Assembly: GCA_946699065.1 (NCBI GenBank)
Contig: CAMPDV010000017.1
Span: 62,001 to 126,000, forward strand
Source: Loxodes magnus
Lineage: Eukaryota > Ciliophora > Karyorelictea > Loxodida > Loxodidae
DNA: 64,000 nucleotides
Direction of reading: 5' to 3'
Below are positions 13,101 to 26,100 of the stretch, piece after piece. The notes under the pieces were generated by a model, which was given only the letters and a program-made list of their open reading frames with translations, ran no database searches and had not been told where the DNA came from. Both the position numbers and the translations under genes were made by a program. Position 1 is the first letter of the stretch. The number at the start of each line of letters is the position of its first letter.

Positions 13101-14919
13101 TAGCATTTGCTAGAATATAAATACGAACTGATAGAAGAAGCATTTTTAAATTAACCCTAACTGCTTAGACTAGCTTTTTTCTGATTATTTTATATCTATG
13201 ATATCCTTTCAAAGTTTATACGTTATCCTCTAAATCGATTTTATTACTCTTTTAGTTTCAATCGTTTTTAGTATTTATGAAAAGGTCTAGTAGTATAAAA
13301 TGGTTATTTGGATAGAGCTAAGTTTTTTTGTTTAGTTTTTAACCTTTTCACTCTGATTTTCTAATTCTTATTTTAATCTATTTATCTTTATAGCTAAACC
13401 ATTAGTTCTAGATTGAGAAAATTTAAGCCAATTTCTCAGTCAGCTTATGAAGAGCTAAGAGTAAATAAGAGATTAAAGTCGTTCTCTGAGTTTTAAATTT
13501 TCTAATTGAGTCTTTTTATTTTTTAATTTAAAGTGAAATAATAAAGCTTCACTAATTACAATTAAAGCTTGTTTAATATACAATTACTATAGCATTATTT
13601 AAACAATACTAATAATTAAAGACTTTTTAAATAAATAGCCTTCTACTATTATTATGCTTTAGTTCTTTATTATGTCTCTTAGATTATCTTAAGTCTCATT
13701 ATTTATGATTCTTAACATCATTTCACTATAAATTTTAAAATGAGAAACTAATTCTTTGTTTCTTATTTTAAATATTATACAGTTATTAGTTACTAAAAGA
13801 GAGATATAGAAACATATGATAATCTTCTAAGCTAATTAAAATATTATAAAATAGAGCTTCCTGTAAGAGTTTAAAGGAATAAATTAACTAATTTAACTAA
13901 ATAGAAGACAACACTGTATCCTCTTTTATCTCTTTCCTACCTATTTATTTTTCTAGTTCTATTCATAGTTTATTTTTTAGACTTTATAAATCTGAGTTTT
14001 GGCTTTCTGAAGCTTCTGGTATTCAAATTTTTATTTCAAGTTATTTTCACAAACTATTGCAATGCTTTCAGATAATTCCCATAAAATTAGCTTGTAACTT
14101 TATTATATTTCCCTCTAATTAATTTGCAGATGCTAAGCAATTTCAATAAAAAGGAATTAACTTGAAACTGGCTATAAATAAACTCCTGTTTCTTATAAGG
14201 GCAAAGGTTATAAAAATAAAGCAATTCTTTGATTTCTTTCCAGATAATCTTTTATATTAAAACTCTCTACATTTAGCTACTAGAGTCTTTTTCTAGAGTG
14301 TGATACTTTACTTTCTATAAAGTTATAAAGAGTTAGGGATTTAACTAGACAGTATTATTCTCTAAAGATAATGATAGCTTAAATATCTCTTTGAATAGTA
14401 TTAAATAATCTAAAGATAATTAGTATTACTACCAAAATTTTTAAACTTTAAGCTCTTTTGTTGCTATTCATATTTTAATAATTAAGCTCAGAGATTAAAT
14501 AAACCGGATAATCCAAGAAAGCCATATAAAAAAATCAAAATTTCCGTTAATTAGAGAAATTTTAGTTATAGTTAATTAATAAAGGAGATAGAAATAAGGT
14601 TATAAGAATAAGAAGATGAGAAGAGTAATACTCAGAAATTAGTCAAAGGCTTTTGTCAGTATGCAAAGCGCTCTTATGTGTCGATAGCCCAAGAAAAATA
14701 AGATTTTTGGGTGTAACCATTGATTTCTCTTAAGAATATAATAAAATGCTTTTGCTGAATACTACTATTTTAAAATTAAAAAGTTCATATTAATGAAGGG
14801 TTCTTAAACTGTATTATTATAAAAAAGAACTATTAGATATCTAGCTTGTATAACCACAGAAGTATTTTATGAAAATCGTTTTATTTATTTTTTTTATTTT
14901 AAATTTATTTAAAAAATGA
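7194..14919 (+). CDS. Possible very large multipass membrane protein (weak call)
   Basis: From ATG 7,194 one frame is open to 8,160. After a putative 19-nt intron (8,161-8,179), the next frame stays open to a TGA at 14,917-14,919, if TAA/TAG are Gln and internal TGA is Trp. The predicted product is rich in Phe, Leu, Ile and Tyr with many hydrophobic stretches, as expected of a multipass membrane protein, but also of T-rich non-coding DNA. Support is an excess of G in the first codon position in the part I counted (8,180-8,600: about 27 first, 17 second, 15 third) and some balanced segments near 8,200-8,600, 10,800-11,600 and 14,550-14,760. No family was recognised. Further short introns or several genes are possible. 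The stretch holds no RNA gene or transposon motif that I can see. Confidence 0.3.
8161..8179 (+). other. Candidate 19-nt intron
   Basis: GTATCTTATTTTTTTTTAG begins with GTA and ends with TAG. Removing it joins the frame used upstream to the frame used downstream exactly in phase (a codon split 1+2). Ciliates of the heterotrich lineage have introns of about 15-16 nt, so the size is plausible. It rests on two frames chosen by eye. Confidence 0.35.
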
Positions 14920-15269
14920 TTAGAAAAGCAAGCTAAAAGTATTTTTTAGTATAAAAATTAGTTCTAAAAAATTGTAAGCATTTTTATATAATAAATGCAT
15001 TAAGATAGCCTTTGGATATTCTTTTTATAATTTAATATTTTACTTTTTCATCATCTAAGACTGTAAATCTATTATACTTAAGTACTCTTAATTATAAATT
15101 ATTAAACAATAAAAACTTTTAAACTTTATTGAACTTTTTTTATTAAAATTGCTATTTAAAATAAAATTAGTAATTTTGTTTCTTTATAGAATTTTACGTA
15201 AAATTACTTTATTTTTAAATTAACTTCTTTAAATTTTTAAATCTGATAGATTTAAATGCATTTTACTTC

Positions 15270-17650
15270 TTACTCAACTTATTATTTCCATTTTTGCACA
15301 TACTATTTATTCCTCCTGATACAATCTATTTGTTATCTATATTCAAAGTTATAGATCTTGCTACTTAGTTAGGACATTAAATAGTTAAAATGCATTCATC
15401 ACTTTTAAAATTCCATATCTTAATTGTTCCATTTCATGAACAAGATGCTATTAAGCTTGAATCATTACTAAGTTGAATATTTGATATACTTTTGAATGGC
15501 CTTCGAGAGTTCGAATACATTATCCAGTTTTTAAATTCCATATCTTGATCGTCTTATCAGTACTTCCTAATACGATTCATTTCAGATTACTTGATATCGC
15601 TGCAGAGTATACACAATTAATATATCCCTACAAATTATTCCTTAACTCGCCAGTTGCAAAGTTTCATAACTTTATTGTATAGTCTCAACTTCCCGAAATA
15701 ATTCATTTTTGGTCACTTGAAATCGCTTCAGAGAATAAACTATACATATGCCCCTAAAAAATAATTATTAACTAACCAGTTGCCAAATCCCATAACTTTA
15801 TCGTATTATCATTGCTTCCGAATATTATTCATTTCTGATCCTTTGACATCGCTACAGATAATACAGAATTCTTATGTCCCTACAAAGTTCTCTTTAACTA
15901 ACCAGTTGTGAAGTCTCATATTTTTATCATATTATCAGGGTATGCTGAACCAGAAACAATTTATTACTGATCATTTTATATCGCTGCAGATAATACAGAA
16001 CTCGTATATCCCTGTAAATTTTAGTCTAAACATTAAGAATTACCTTCGCTTTTGTTTTAGTTTATTTTTTTACAAGATTATAAAAGCTCAAGTTAGGTAG
16101 AATTTCATATTTAAAAATAAAAAAGCTGTATTCAGCCTAGTGAATCATTTCTTTATCTTAAAATTTTTCGTAAAAAATGGATTTACTAAATTGCATTTTT
16201 TTATCTTCCATTTTATAATTTTATGGCTTACTTTAATAATTACTGTATTAAAATAACTCTTCTTATATAGTAACTGAGATATGTATTTATAATTATAGCT
16301 ATTTGAGTTGTAAATCAAAAGCTTTTAATAAGAAAAACTTTATTTTTCTAAACTCCTTTTTTAGTGGTCAATAAAATAATACGTTACATTTACTTTGAAA
16401 GCTGCTATTACTAATCATTTGCTTTTTGTTTCCATTTAATCAACATCTTAGTGCTTTAAGCTTTTATTACTTTTAAAAAGTCAAATGAAATTAATTTCTT
16501 CATGATTGGTTTATATAACAAAGCGTAACTATAGAAAGTAAAGAAACAGTAGATTAGTAAAATAGGAGTAATGAATCTTTTAATTTAGAAGCTATTCTTT
16601 AATTATCTAATTTCCTATTATTATTTCCTTTCATTCTGTTTAACTAATTTATTCTTTTAAAATTTACAAATTCATTCCTTATTTATAATCAATGTCTATT
16701 CTAAGTAAATTGAATATCTAAATTTAATATATAAAATAAAGTTGCGGAAAGGAACTAAATAAGCGTTTTTAGCAATGGAGTGTTTATATAGCCACTAATT
16801 TAGTTGATGGTGTTAAAATGTAGACTTTTATTGTTCTTAGTCTAATCTTTACTATGTTTTATTATAATTAACAAGGAATTTTAAATAACTATTTGTATTT
16901 TTATTGCCAAATTGTGAGTTTTTACCTGAATGGAGAAAAAAAATTATAAATATAAAAGTAGGAAAGCAAACAAGAGAAATAATTAGACTATATTACATAA
17001 GCAATGTCATAGCTTAGTTTTTATTGAAGCTAGGAAGCATTTCCAGAGTTCGTTTCTACCTTATATTAATCAATATCAGCACTAGCTTTTCCTGGAGGAA
17101 TTTCAATTTAATCTTACTACTAAGTTACTTTTTATTAAATTAGCAAGATTTCCTATAAAATCGTAGTGGCCTCTTTAAAACATCCATTTAAAAATACATA
17201 AACCTTTAATTACAGTATTTCAAAAAGATTTAGTCAGGGTATTAAGCTTGGCAAGGTTTTGGTTCTAAAGCTTTAGACATAAATTTAGATATTTTTTTGC
17301 ATTTTTTTAAATAGAATTTTAGTCAAAGAACCTCCAAATGCATCAAAAACTTGGTGACTATCCTTACTTTCACAAAATTATCGCAGATAATTTTGGAAAT
17401 TAGTTTTAGAGAAATAAATACAAATTTAGCTTATTTCTGATTTGAAAGCTTTTCCTAAACCGTCAAAGATCTAGCAAATTTCTAGTTCCAGTATTAAATT
17501 GCTTAACAAGACTAATAAAAATAATAGAATGATTATGAAACTGCATTTTTTTAAAGAAAAGCAATAGGTATAAAATGAATCTTAAAGTATAATACTCTTT
17601 TATTCAAAAAAAGGCGGAATTTAAATTAAAGATAACAGTTTAAGCACTAC
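15270..17650 (-). pseudogene. WD40-repeat gene with ordinary diverged repeats, frame-damaged
   Basis: Between about 16,200 and 15,300 the minus strand encodes at least five WD40 repeats, including KWIIFGSNDNTIKLWDLATG and SGSWDYTIKLWNFATG, separated by QGH-type turns. Several of the Trp residues are TGA. Unlike the array at the left edge these repeats have diverged from each other normally. Near 15,470 two extra bases break the frame; dropping them restores VYQIQLSNDSSLIAS and a further repeat ending IKIWNF. Upstream, 16,250-17,650 reads as an open, mostly helical N-terminal region of about 450 residues with no recognised domain. An intron may lie near 16,940, where a pyrimidine-rich stretch ends in CAG. 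The WD40 part is certain; gene limits and the N-terminal part are not. It may be a decayed gene, or the two bases may be an assembly error. Confidence 0.65.
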
Positions 17651-20600
17651 AATAAAAAAAAAATTATCTACCTAGAAAGATAATTAATAATTAGCTACTT
17701 AATCATATTAGCTCTTTAATTATTTCCCTTTCATCTTCTGATTTTTACTTAAATTAATGATTATCTAAAATTAAGCTAATACTAGATAAATTTTTATTAA
17801 ATAGATACTTTTTTGCTAATTTTAATCCTTTTTTTTTATTTTGGTTGCTTTTTAAATTCGCTCCAAACTCTTTAGATTGAACTATTATTAATATAAGCGC
17901 TAGATTCTTTAGAATTCATCTTAATTTACTTCTGAACAAGTCTAAGTAAACTTTTATTTTTTCCTTCATCTTTCTAAAAAAAATTGAAAGGTTTGAAATA
18001 AATTAATATTAGCAGCAGAAACTAGAAAATTGCCGAATGAATATTAAAGTTTAAATAGGAACGAAATAACAATTTCTGAGATTTTATAAAACTCAAATAG
18101 AAGATTCGTCATGAAATCTTGATTCCCTTTTCTCAATAAGATACCAATATTCTCATAATATTGCAATCAGATTCTCTATATCTCTATTTAATTAAAAATT
18201 GTTCTCTTATTTTTCTATAAATATTAGCAATATTAATATTTCTAAAAGCTCAGAACTATTTTTCTTATTAAAATAATAGATTTGATGCTAGTTATTGTAA
18301 TTAATTAATTTAAATATTCTTATAGTTGTCTCTCTATTACTTTTAGCTAAAAATTATTTTAATTTACTATTTTAATAATGTATCCTACCTAACTTTATTA
18401 ATTGTATCTTTTGTATCATATTAAAAACTATAATCTATAAGGCTACTAATAATGCTTATTTCTGTTCTTCCTTCTTTTTAATATATGCGTATAAGAAGAT
18501 TAGAGTTTGTAATTTAATATTTTCTATTTATTATAGAAATAACTCTTGCTTATTGTTTATTTACATTTATTATAGTTTAGTCTTTATATAATTAAGCTTA
18601 GTTAATGAGTATTAAGTGTAACCACTTTTTTTCTAATTTTAATATCTCTATTAAAATATAAAAAATGCCACTTAGAATCAAGTTAAATACAATTACAATG
18701 GAATACTTAGCTAAAATGCTATCACTCATTTATTAGAAGATTTTATGTTAAGCTAAGAAAATAACTGGAGAGCTAGCCATTTAAAGGTTCTAAATTTTAC
18801 TTAAAGACTGACACTCTTGATTTAGAAATAAAAATATTGAGAAAATCTTAGAAATTTTATTAAAAGTATATTGGCTACATTTATCTGATAACTATTCTAG
18901 ATTTTATTATTTCTTCTATTTTTCCTTTCTTAATATTAGAAAATCAGTCTTTTGTAGACTAATGGCTAGTAAAATTATTAAGAAAGTGCTTAGATACTTA
19001 TAGGCTGAATTTTTTCAACAATCGATATGAAGGTTTTTTATTTAAATCTATTTGAATATCTATTTTAAGAACTCTCCTTCTATTTAAAAATATATGTTGC
19101 TGTTGTTTAGGCTAAAATATTTCTTACTTTTTATAAGTTTTTTTTTTAATTATTGTAATATAGATTCAAACTAAAATTTTTATAAGAAGAAAAAGAAAAT
19201 TCAGAAATATTAGTGGTAAAATATCCCTTTACTTAAAAAATCCTATTACTATACTTATAGAATGATAATAGTCAATAAGATCTACTCTTTATTACTTTAC
19301 ATGGTCCTGGTATTTAAAATAAATTATAAGTAGTTAAGTAGATTTATTTTATGCAAGTAGAACTGAAAGGAATAAATATTTCTTTCTAGCTAATTTTATA
19401 AATTAGAAGGCAGATATCTTATTAAAAGACGTAGTAATGAATGAACAGGTAACTTGTAAACTTTTTAACTTCGATTGCTTCTATTATTATTAAATGGAGT
19501 GTTTCTTCTTATTTCTGCTATGAAGTTAAAAATGTCTTCTATTACTTAGTGAACTTGATTATTAATGACTTTTTCAAGGTTGAACCACTTTGAATTCTTG
19601 CATAAATTTACTATAAATCAGATCAAGAATACCCTATATACTTGGAGAGTGGTCAGTTGCTTGCTTATGAGATTTTATTACTAAATGCGATACAGTTCTA
19701 CTTTCTTCTAGAACTTAACATATCAATTTAAAGCAGTGTAGCAAGAATGTCTTTGATCACTTCATAATTGTGCGTTACTGAAGGTATAGATTTTCTCTAT
19801 TTTTCATCTTCAAAGAAAAAAATTTTGAGTTTCTAATGTAAGTTAAATGCTTTATACTTAAATATTAAAATTCTCCATTAATTAGAAACCGTTTTAGCTT
19901 ACCTAACCATTCTTTTGTATATTTTGACTATTATAGAAATAATTAAAATTTATCCTAAGTGTTAATATCCTATTTACAAGAAAGTAATTTACCATTTTAT
20001 TTGAAATTAGCAGGATAATCTAGCTGATTAATCAAAAGATTAAGAAACTGATAAATTAAATTATTTGTCTTTTCAATTCTATTGCTAGTTAGAGTTCTTA
20101 TATTACAGCATGATATATCACTTTTTTTGGTTTCAGAAATAGAAATTACTAATAAAGCTTGTTCATAAGTGTTTAAGTATTTAGAAAATAGTAAATTCTA
20201 ATATTTTATCTTCTCTTCTTCAGAGCTTCTAGGCATTACCAAATATTTTGATCATTCACATGAAGATTTCTTCTTAGTTTGAGTTTAGATATTTTGAAAT
20301 TAGTTAAGTTGCAATTTATCTAAAAGACAGTTTTAATTTATAATAGTATTTTGCTTAAAACCTACATTAGTTAGCATTAATTAATAGAATTATAAATAGC
20401 TATAAGCTTATTATTTGAATACATTGAATTAAGAATTTTAAATAGTCCTAAATATTAGTTCCACTGGTTTTAAATAAAGGCTATTCATTTAGTTATTATT
20501 AGCATGTCTATATTTATAGGAATAAGCCTTTTATTTAATCTAAATGAGATATACGAGTATTTTATTAAATAGCTTCATTAGATTGTATCTTCTTACTTAA

Positions 20601-21200
20601 CTAAACTCATAAGTCAGATTTTCAAGTTTTAAAAAGGAAAATTATTACCAAACTAAAATTATAAAGTTAATGAGCAAAATAGTAGAACAATGAAATTATA
20701 GCTAGAAAATAGTAAAGTATAGCTAAAAGTAAATACTGCAATAAAAAAGAAAAAGCTAAAGATTTAAAAATTAATAGTAAAAATTGAAGATTTAGTAAGT
20801 TTACTTGATTAAGATAATTATTCAAACAGAATTAATATTAACATAAAAGTTTCTTCTGCTGTCTTAATACAAAACTGAGCAGCAAGAATAGCCAGATAGA
20901 TGTTTTTATCATCAGTTGAAATTTTTAATTAACAGAAATGTTCATAAAGGAGATTTATAATTAGCTCAATAAATTTAAAAACTTGAAATAGTTACTTAAT
21001 TAAAGATCTAACAAACTTTTAAATTAGATGCAGCTGTATAATACAATACTTGGAAATTGACAAAGCATTATAAGGAAAAATATACTAAGCAAGATGCAAG
21101 TAAAATGTAGAAAATAGAAATAAATAAAATGAGCCATTAATTAAGTTTAATGTGTAATAATAGCAAGAATAATAATAAATATGCTTTTTTATATTTCATT
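17651..21200. other. AT-rich region with weak plus-strand coding signals
   Basis: No recognised gene. Two plus-strand segments look more protein-like than their surroundings under the alternative code. One opens at ATG 18,665 and runs about 80 codons to 18,905. The other spans about 20,640-20,950 and contains IQNWAARIAR, which resembles a calmodulin-binding IQ motif. A-rich sequence continues to 21,150. Both could be chance, since every frame is open in this code. Confidence 0.2.
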
Positions 21201-22777
21201 TAGGCAATAAGTAATCTCTTTATATTTTCTGATAAATTAACTTGGTCATATCTGTAATCTTCTCTTCATCCTCATTTTAGTTTTCAAGGCTTTCATAGTT
21301 CAATATTTCTTATAAAAAATTGTCATTTTGACCAATAATTAGATTTATTCTTTTAAGTAATTTTTTATGAAAATCTTTTATTCTAAAATCTATTTGCTAA
21401 AGTTATTTTTTTGGAAAATTTTGATTACGATAACTTTAATTATAAGTCACAAGTTTGAGTAAATCATAATTTTTAAATCTTTAAATTCTTCAATCAAATC
21501 TATTAGGGATTTACATTGTTTAATATACTCGAATTTTTTCAATTATCCATTATTACAAACTTCTGAATGTTTTATTTGAGATGTCTTTACTTCAAATAGT
21601 ACTGAAAATTGTAGCAGAAATTTCTTATTTTGCATATGAAATTATTTCTCTTGCTTTTTCTGGTTAAGTTTTATATAGGTATAACAAGGAGACTTTTTTA
21701 TTTCTTTTAAGTTTCTCAAAATTAAAGGCTTAATGTAGGCATATTACTCACTCGAATCACTGCCTCTTGATAGATTTTCATTATATCAAAGTTTAAAGTT
21801 TTATTGATTGGTTGTTTGCATTCATAGTTATTTTCAATATTTGTTAAAAAGTATTTAGACAACTTCTAAAGATTTTTAAAATAGTCTAGATTATCACTTT
21901 TGGATCTTTTAAAAAGGAAATTAATATCTGAATTAGGTTGTGATTAAGTTTTTTTTAAAAATCAATTTTATTTGTTATATTGCAATGTATTATTCAAATG
22001 GTAAAGAATTTAAACCTTGAAACAAAATTAATTAAATGTCTAGTTCAGATTTTTTAAGGACTATCTTGTTAATTTTATTTATTTTGCGTGAATATTATTT
22101 TCCATTTTTTCAATTCCACGAATAATAGCTCAAGGAATTACTTCTGAATCATATTCTACTTTTGGAAGAATAAATGATCGAAAAGTCTGTTTATAATTTG
22201 ATGGTGTAATATTTCTATATTTAGATAGCTATAAAATAGCGCTATAACTCAATTATAATTTATGAGGTTCTTAAATAAATAGGATCATTGTTATATCTTC
22301 GTTAATTTTTAAAAAAGAAGAAATAAATTTTTAAGTTTGATGTAGATATTTTTAAGCTTAAGTATATAGAATAAATATAAATTTTTATCTTTTTTAATAT
22401 TTAAACTAAATTGCATTGTTATGATGAATTTACCATGCAAATTTAGCTAATTAATAGTGAACTTAAAAGGTTTCTCTTTCAAGGAACTGGAAATTCCTTT
22501 CCAAATAAACCACCCAGGGCATTCTCTTGATGCATATGATGAGGATATCCTGTTGATTAGTCAATTACACTTAAGTTAGAGAATTCCATAATTATGGACT
22601 GTCAGGCTTTAAGCCGCTAGTAAGAGAAGAAAAAAAAATTATGTGTTCTTGCTGAAAACGATTCAAATCGGGATTTTTTAAGCGACGGGATAGGAATTTG
22701 ATCTTATATATAGAACTAGAAGGTTTTATCATGGAATCACCCACAGATCCGACCTCCTTTAAATTATTAGCATGCAA
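21200..22777 (-). pseudogene. LINE 3' remnant (post-RT region)
   Basis: On the minus strand, near 22,167-22,130, the frame reads LPKVEYDSEVIPW. The C-terminal part of the LINE ORF2 at 61,420 (plus strand) has LPKVEYGGDLVPW at the equivalent place; both use TGA for the final Trp. Flanking residues are loosely similar. The first 60 codons of the stretch (22,777-22,592) are open under any code but match nothing I know. No reverse transcriptase core is visible, so this is a fragment. It belongs with the LINE family at 56-62.5 kb rather than the one at 40-45 kb. Confidence 0.55.
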
Positions 22778-23143
22778 ATTATGTTAAAATTGTGTTTTGA
22801 GCTCCTTTAAAAACTAGATTATGTTCCTACTCTAAATATACTTCGAAGTTAATTAAAAATGTTCTTAAGCTTCTTTTTCCATTTTAGGATTACATTAATC
22901 TTTTTTCATCTTAAAATTAATAATACTTTATTAATAATCCTTTATGAAAGATTTTGACTAATAAATCTATAAGGAAGCTAGATTCTTGATAATATATAAT
23001 TGATATAATTTAAGTCATATAAAATTAAATATCCTAATATTTTCCAAAAGAAACTACTAATTATTAAATTCACAAAATAAATCTCTATAATAAAGCTTTT
23101 AAGATGTGTTCAAATTTTTTATAATCTTAAGCACTTAAGCAAG
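22778..23143. other. AT-rich stretch, nothing recognised
   Basis: No repeat, motif or RNA gene that I can support between the LINE remnant and the first possible start of the GTPase-SecA gene. Confidence 0.3.
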
Positions 23144-26100
23144 ATGGACATGAATGAGTATAATGTGACTATAACTGAGTTTATAATAGAAATAAGAGCA
23201 TGTTTCTAGTTTATTAGAGTAAATAATCTACTGAAAGATATTTATTTAATGTATGATATTTAAGAAAGCACATTTTAATTACTTTCAATCTATCTATTAT
23301 TCATTTTGTAATTGGTATAAGTGTGCTCCTTAGGAGATATTCTATGAAGGAATAATTTTTAACTTTAAAAGTGAGATATTTATTAAACTCTTAGAAAGCA
23401 AGAGTTTAGCAAACATCAAATTGACATGTTAAATGCTTCTACTTACATACTTTCGATGTGGTGAGACTTCTTAATTCCATTTTGACAGTAAAAAGCAATA
23501 TATGAATTTTGATTTTGTAAATGAATTAATTTAAAATAAAAGTAAGAGCACTACTTCATTACATAAATAGCAAGAATGGAAATCTGCTTAAATCAATAAT
23601 TTGGATTTACTAAATGTAAATTAAAGATTATAAAGGAAGCAAATTCATCAACTAGCATTTTTGATATAATCTAAAATCTTAGTTTTATACTATACTTTTA
23701 CATTATCTTTTAACAAGTATTTATTTCTAATACAAGCATTTTTCAAGCATTATATATCATTTATACGAAGCTTTATCTACTTAATACTTTAAAACTGAAT
23801 TATTTTATAAATAAAATAGTCTTGCTAGATTCGCAGAAATAATTAAATAAGTTCTCTAATAAAATTAATAGATCATATAGAATCATACTGATAACAAAAG
23901 ATTTATAATATAATATAAATCTAATTGAAGCATCATAATAATACTATTTATTAGAATCTTGTTTATTAGAGTTATAACTAAGGATATTTAATAAGAAACA
24001 TATTTAAAGAAAATCAGATAAAAATAGTGCTTAATAGAAATAATTAGGGTTTATTATTGGACTACCCATTAAGATTAATTTTGTAGTTTAGCAAAAGTTT
24101 TATGAATTAAACTCTCGAAAATACTATTTAAGAGTGAAATTCCTATTTTTATTATAAACATGTAAAGTTAAGGTGTTAAGCACTATTAGCAATACTGCTT
24201 AGATAAAGAAAAATAAATTTTAGATCAAATTTGCGAATTTTGCTAAAATTAAGAAAAAGTTAACTGAAGAAATTGTTAAATTTTGGAAAAAGAATTCAAA
24301 TAAACTGTCAGCTGTTCAAAAATCAGGGTGATTGGGAATATAGAAAAAGGTGACAAAATTTCGTAATTGGGATAGATTTAGAGATAAAAAGATCTGGTAG
24401 CGATTTAAAAATTGGTTACAGGCTAATGATAATTTACTAAAAATCTAAACAAATGGGATTATGCTTTTCTTAATAATTAAAATCTGAAAGGAGGAGGAAG
24501 TTGCTTGCGTAAAAATAAAAGCAAGAGCAAAAATATCGAAGATTAAAGGCTTAAATCAGGTCAAAAGTATAAGGAATATCTAAAGACCATTTAAGAAGAC
24601 CCCCAATCTAATAATCAATGAAATTTGGAAAAATAAGAAAATATTATATCTCAAAATTAAAATTAATAGAATTTATAAGAGAAATAATTGAGTTAGATTG
24701 AATTTTTTGAATAATGATCTAAGTAAATTTAGGAGCCTCATTAAATTATTGATCAATTAGAAGTTCTTAAAAATTAGCGATTTCTTCTATCTTAAATTTT
24801 TTAGTTTCATTTCTAAGAAAAAGTAATGCAAGAAATAAGATAAAATTTATAAGAATAATTTTCAAAATTCCTTTCCTTTATGATTAGATAAGTCTAAAAT
24901 AGTAGTCAATTGTAGTAAAATAACTAGAGAATTAATAGGGATTAATTAGTAGAATTTTTAAATAAAGATTAAGTTAAGGAGTTATACATTGAAGCTGTAT
25001 AGGATAATTTTCCAGGGAATTATTTGGAAATAAAAGCTATAGAGAATATGTATGAATGTACAATTGCTATTAAAACTAAATGAAATAAATGACTGAATAG
25101 TCTTGGAAAGGACTATAACTAGGAGACTTCCAATTTACTACGTTTGGAAGAAGTAAGTTCAGGCTTTTTTGATGTTTATACATAAAACAATTAACAAAAT
25201 TCTTAACTACTATAATGAAGGTCTATTTTTAAAGTTGTTATGCAAGCTGCTTAATAAAAGGATGCTTTTAAATAATCTGAATTGAGTTTTTTATCCGAAT
25301 CAGATATTAGACATAAAATAGGAAATTACATAAAATAAAAATTGAGTGATGAAATACCATAACAGCTTTACTTTTATTGAACTAAACAAAAAGATTTAAT
25401 TCCTTAAGATATTTAAAAAGAATGATAGAAATTTAGTTAAAAATAAGAGAAATCTATTTCATAATAAGAATAGCAAGTAAATTTAAAAACAGTATCAGAG
25501 TAAGATTTATAAAAGCTTTAAGAATATTTTATTTAAGGTAACTAAATAGCTTAAAAAGCAGCTTAGAATGATGTTGTTTTTATTTTAGGCAATACAGGAG
25601 CAGGAAAAAGCACATTTATAAATTATCTTCATGGATGTACTTTTATCAGCTAGAAATAAAAGAATAAAAATTAAGTTATCATATCTGATCAAGGAATTTA
25701 ACAATTAGTAAAAGTGGGTCATGGAGCTTAATCAGAAACATTTTTCCCTGAAATAGTTACTGATGAAAATTTTACTTACTGTGATTGTCCTGGATTTATG
25801 GATAATAGAGGTGAATTGATTGATATAGCAAATTCTGTAAATTTAGTTTAAACTTTAAAATAGTCTAAAAGTATTAGGATTATTGTGCTTATAAATTTCT
25901 TTAGTCTTTTAGCTGAACGTTTTAAAGGTTTAAGTGATTGTTTAAAGTTAATAGAATATCTATTTAATACAGCATAAAAAGCTAAGGAATATAAATCTTC
26001 AATTCTACTCGGAGTTTCTCAAGTACCATCAAGTAGTTCAAATCTACCACTGTTACCTGAGTTAGAAGCTATTAAAGAAGCAATAAGTCAAAAGGCCTAA

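Noticed and set aside
22640-22700. tRNA-like sequence with a GATTCAAATC loop followed by T6
   Set aside because: The arms do not pair into a cloverleaf and the candidate contains a run of nine A; it overlaps a minus-strand open frame next to the LINE remnant.
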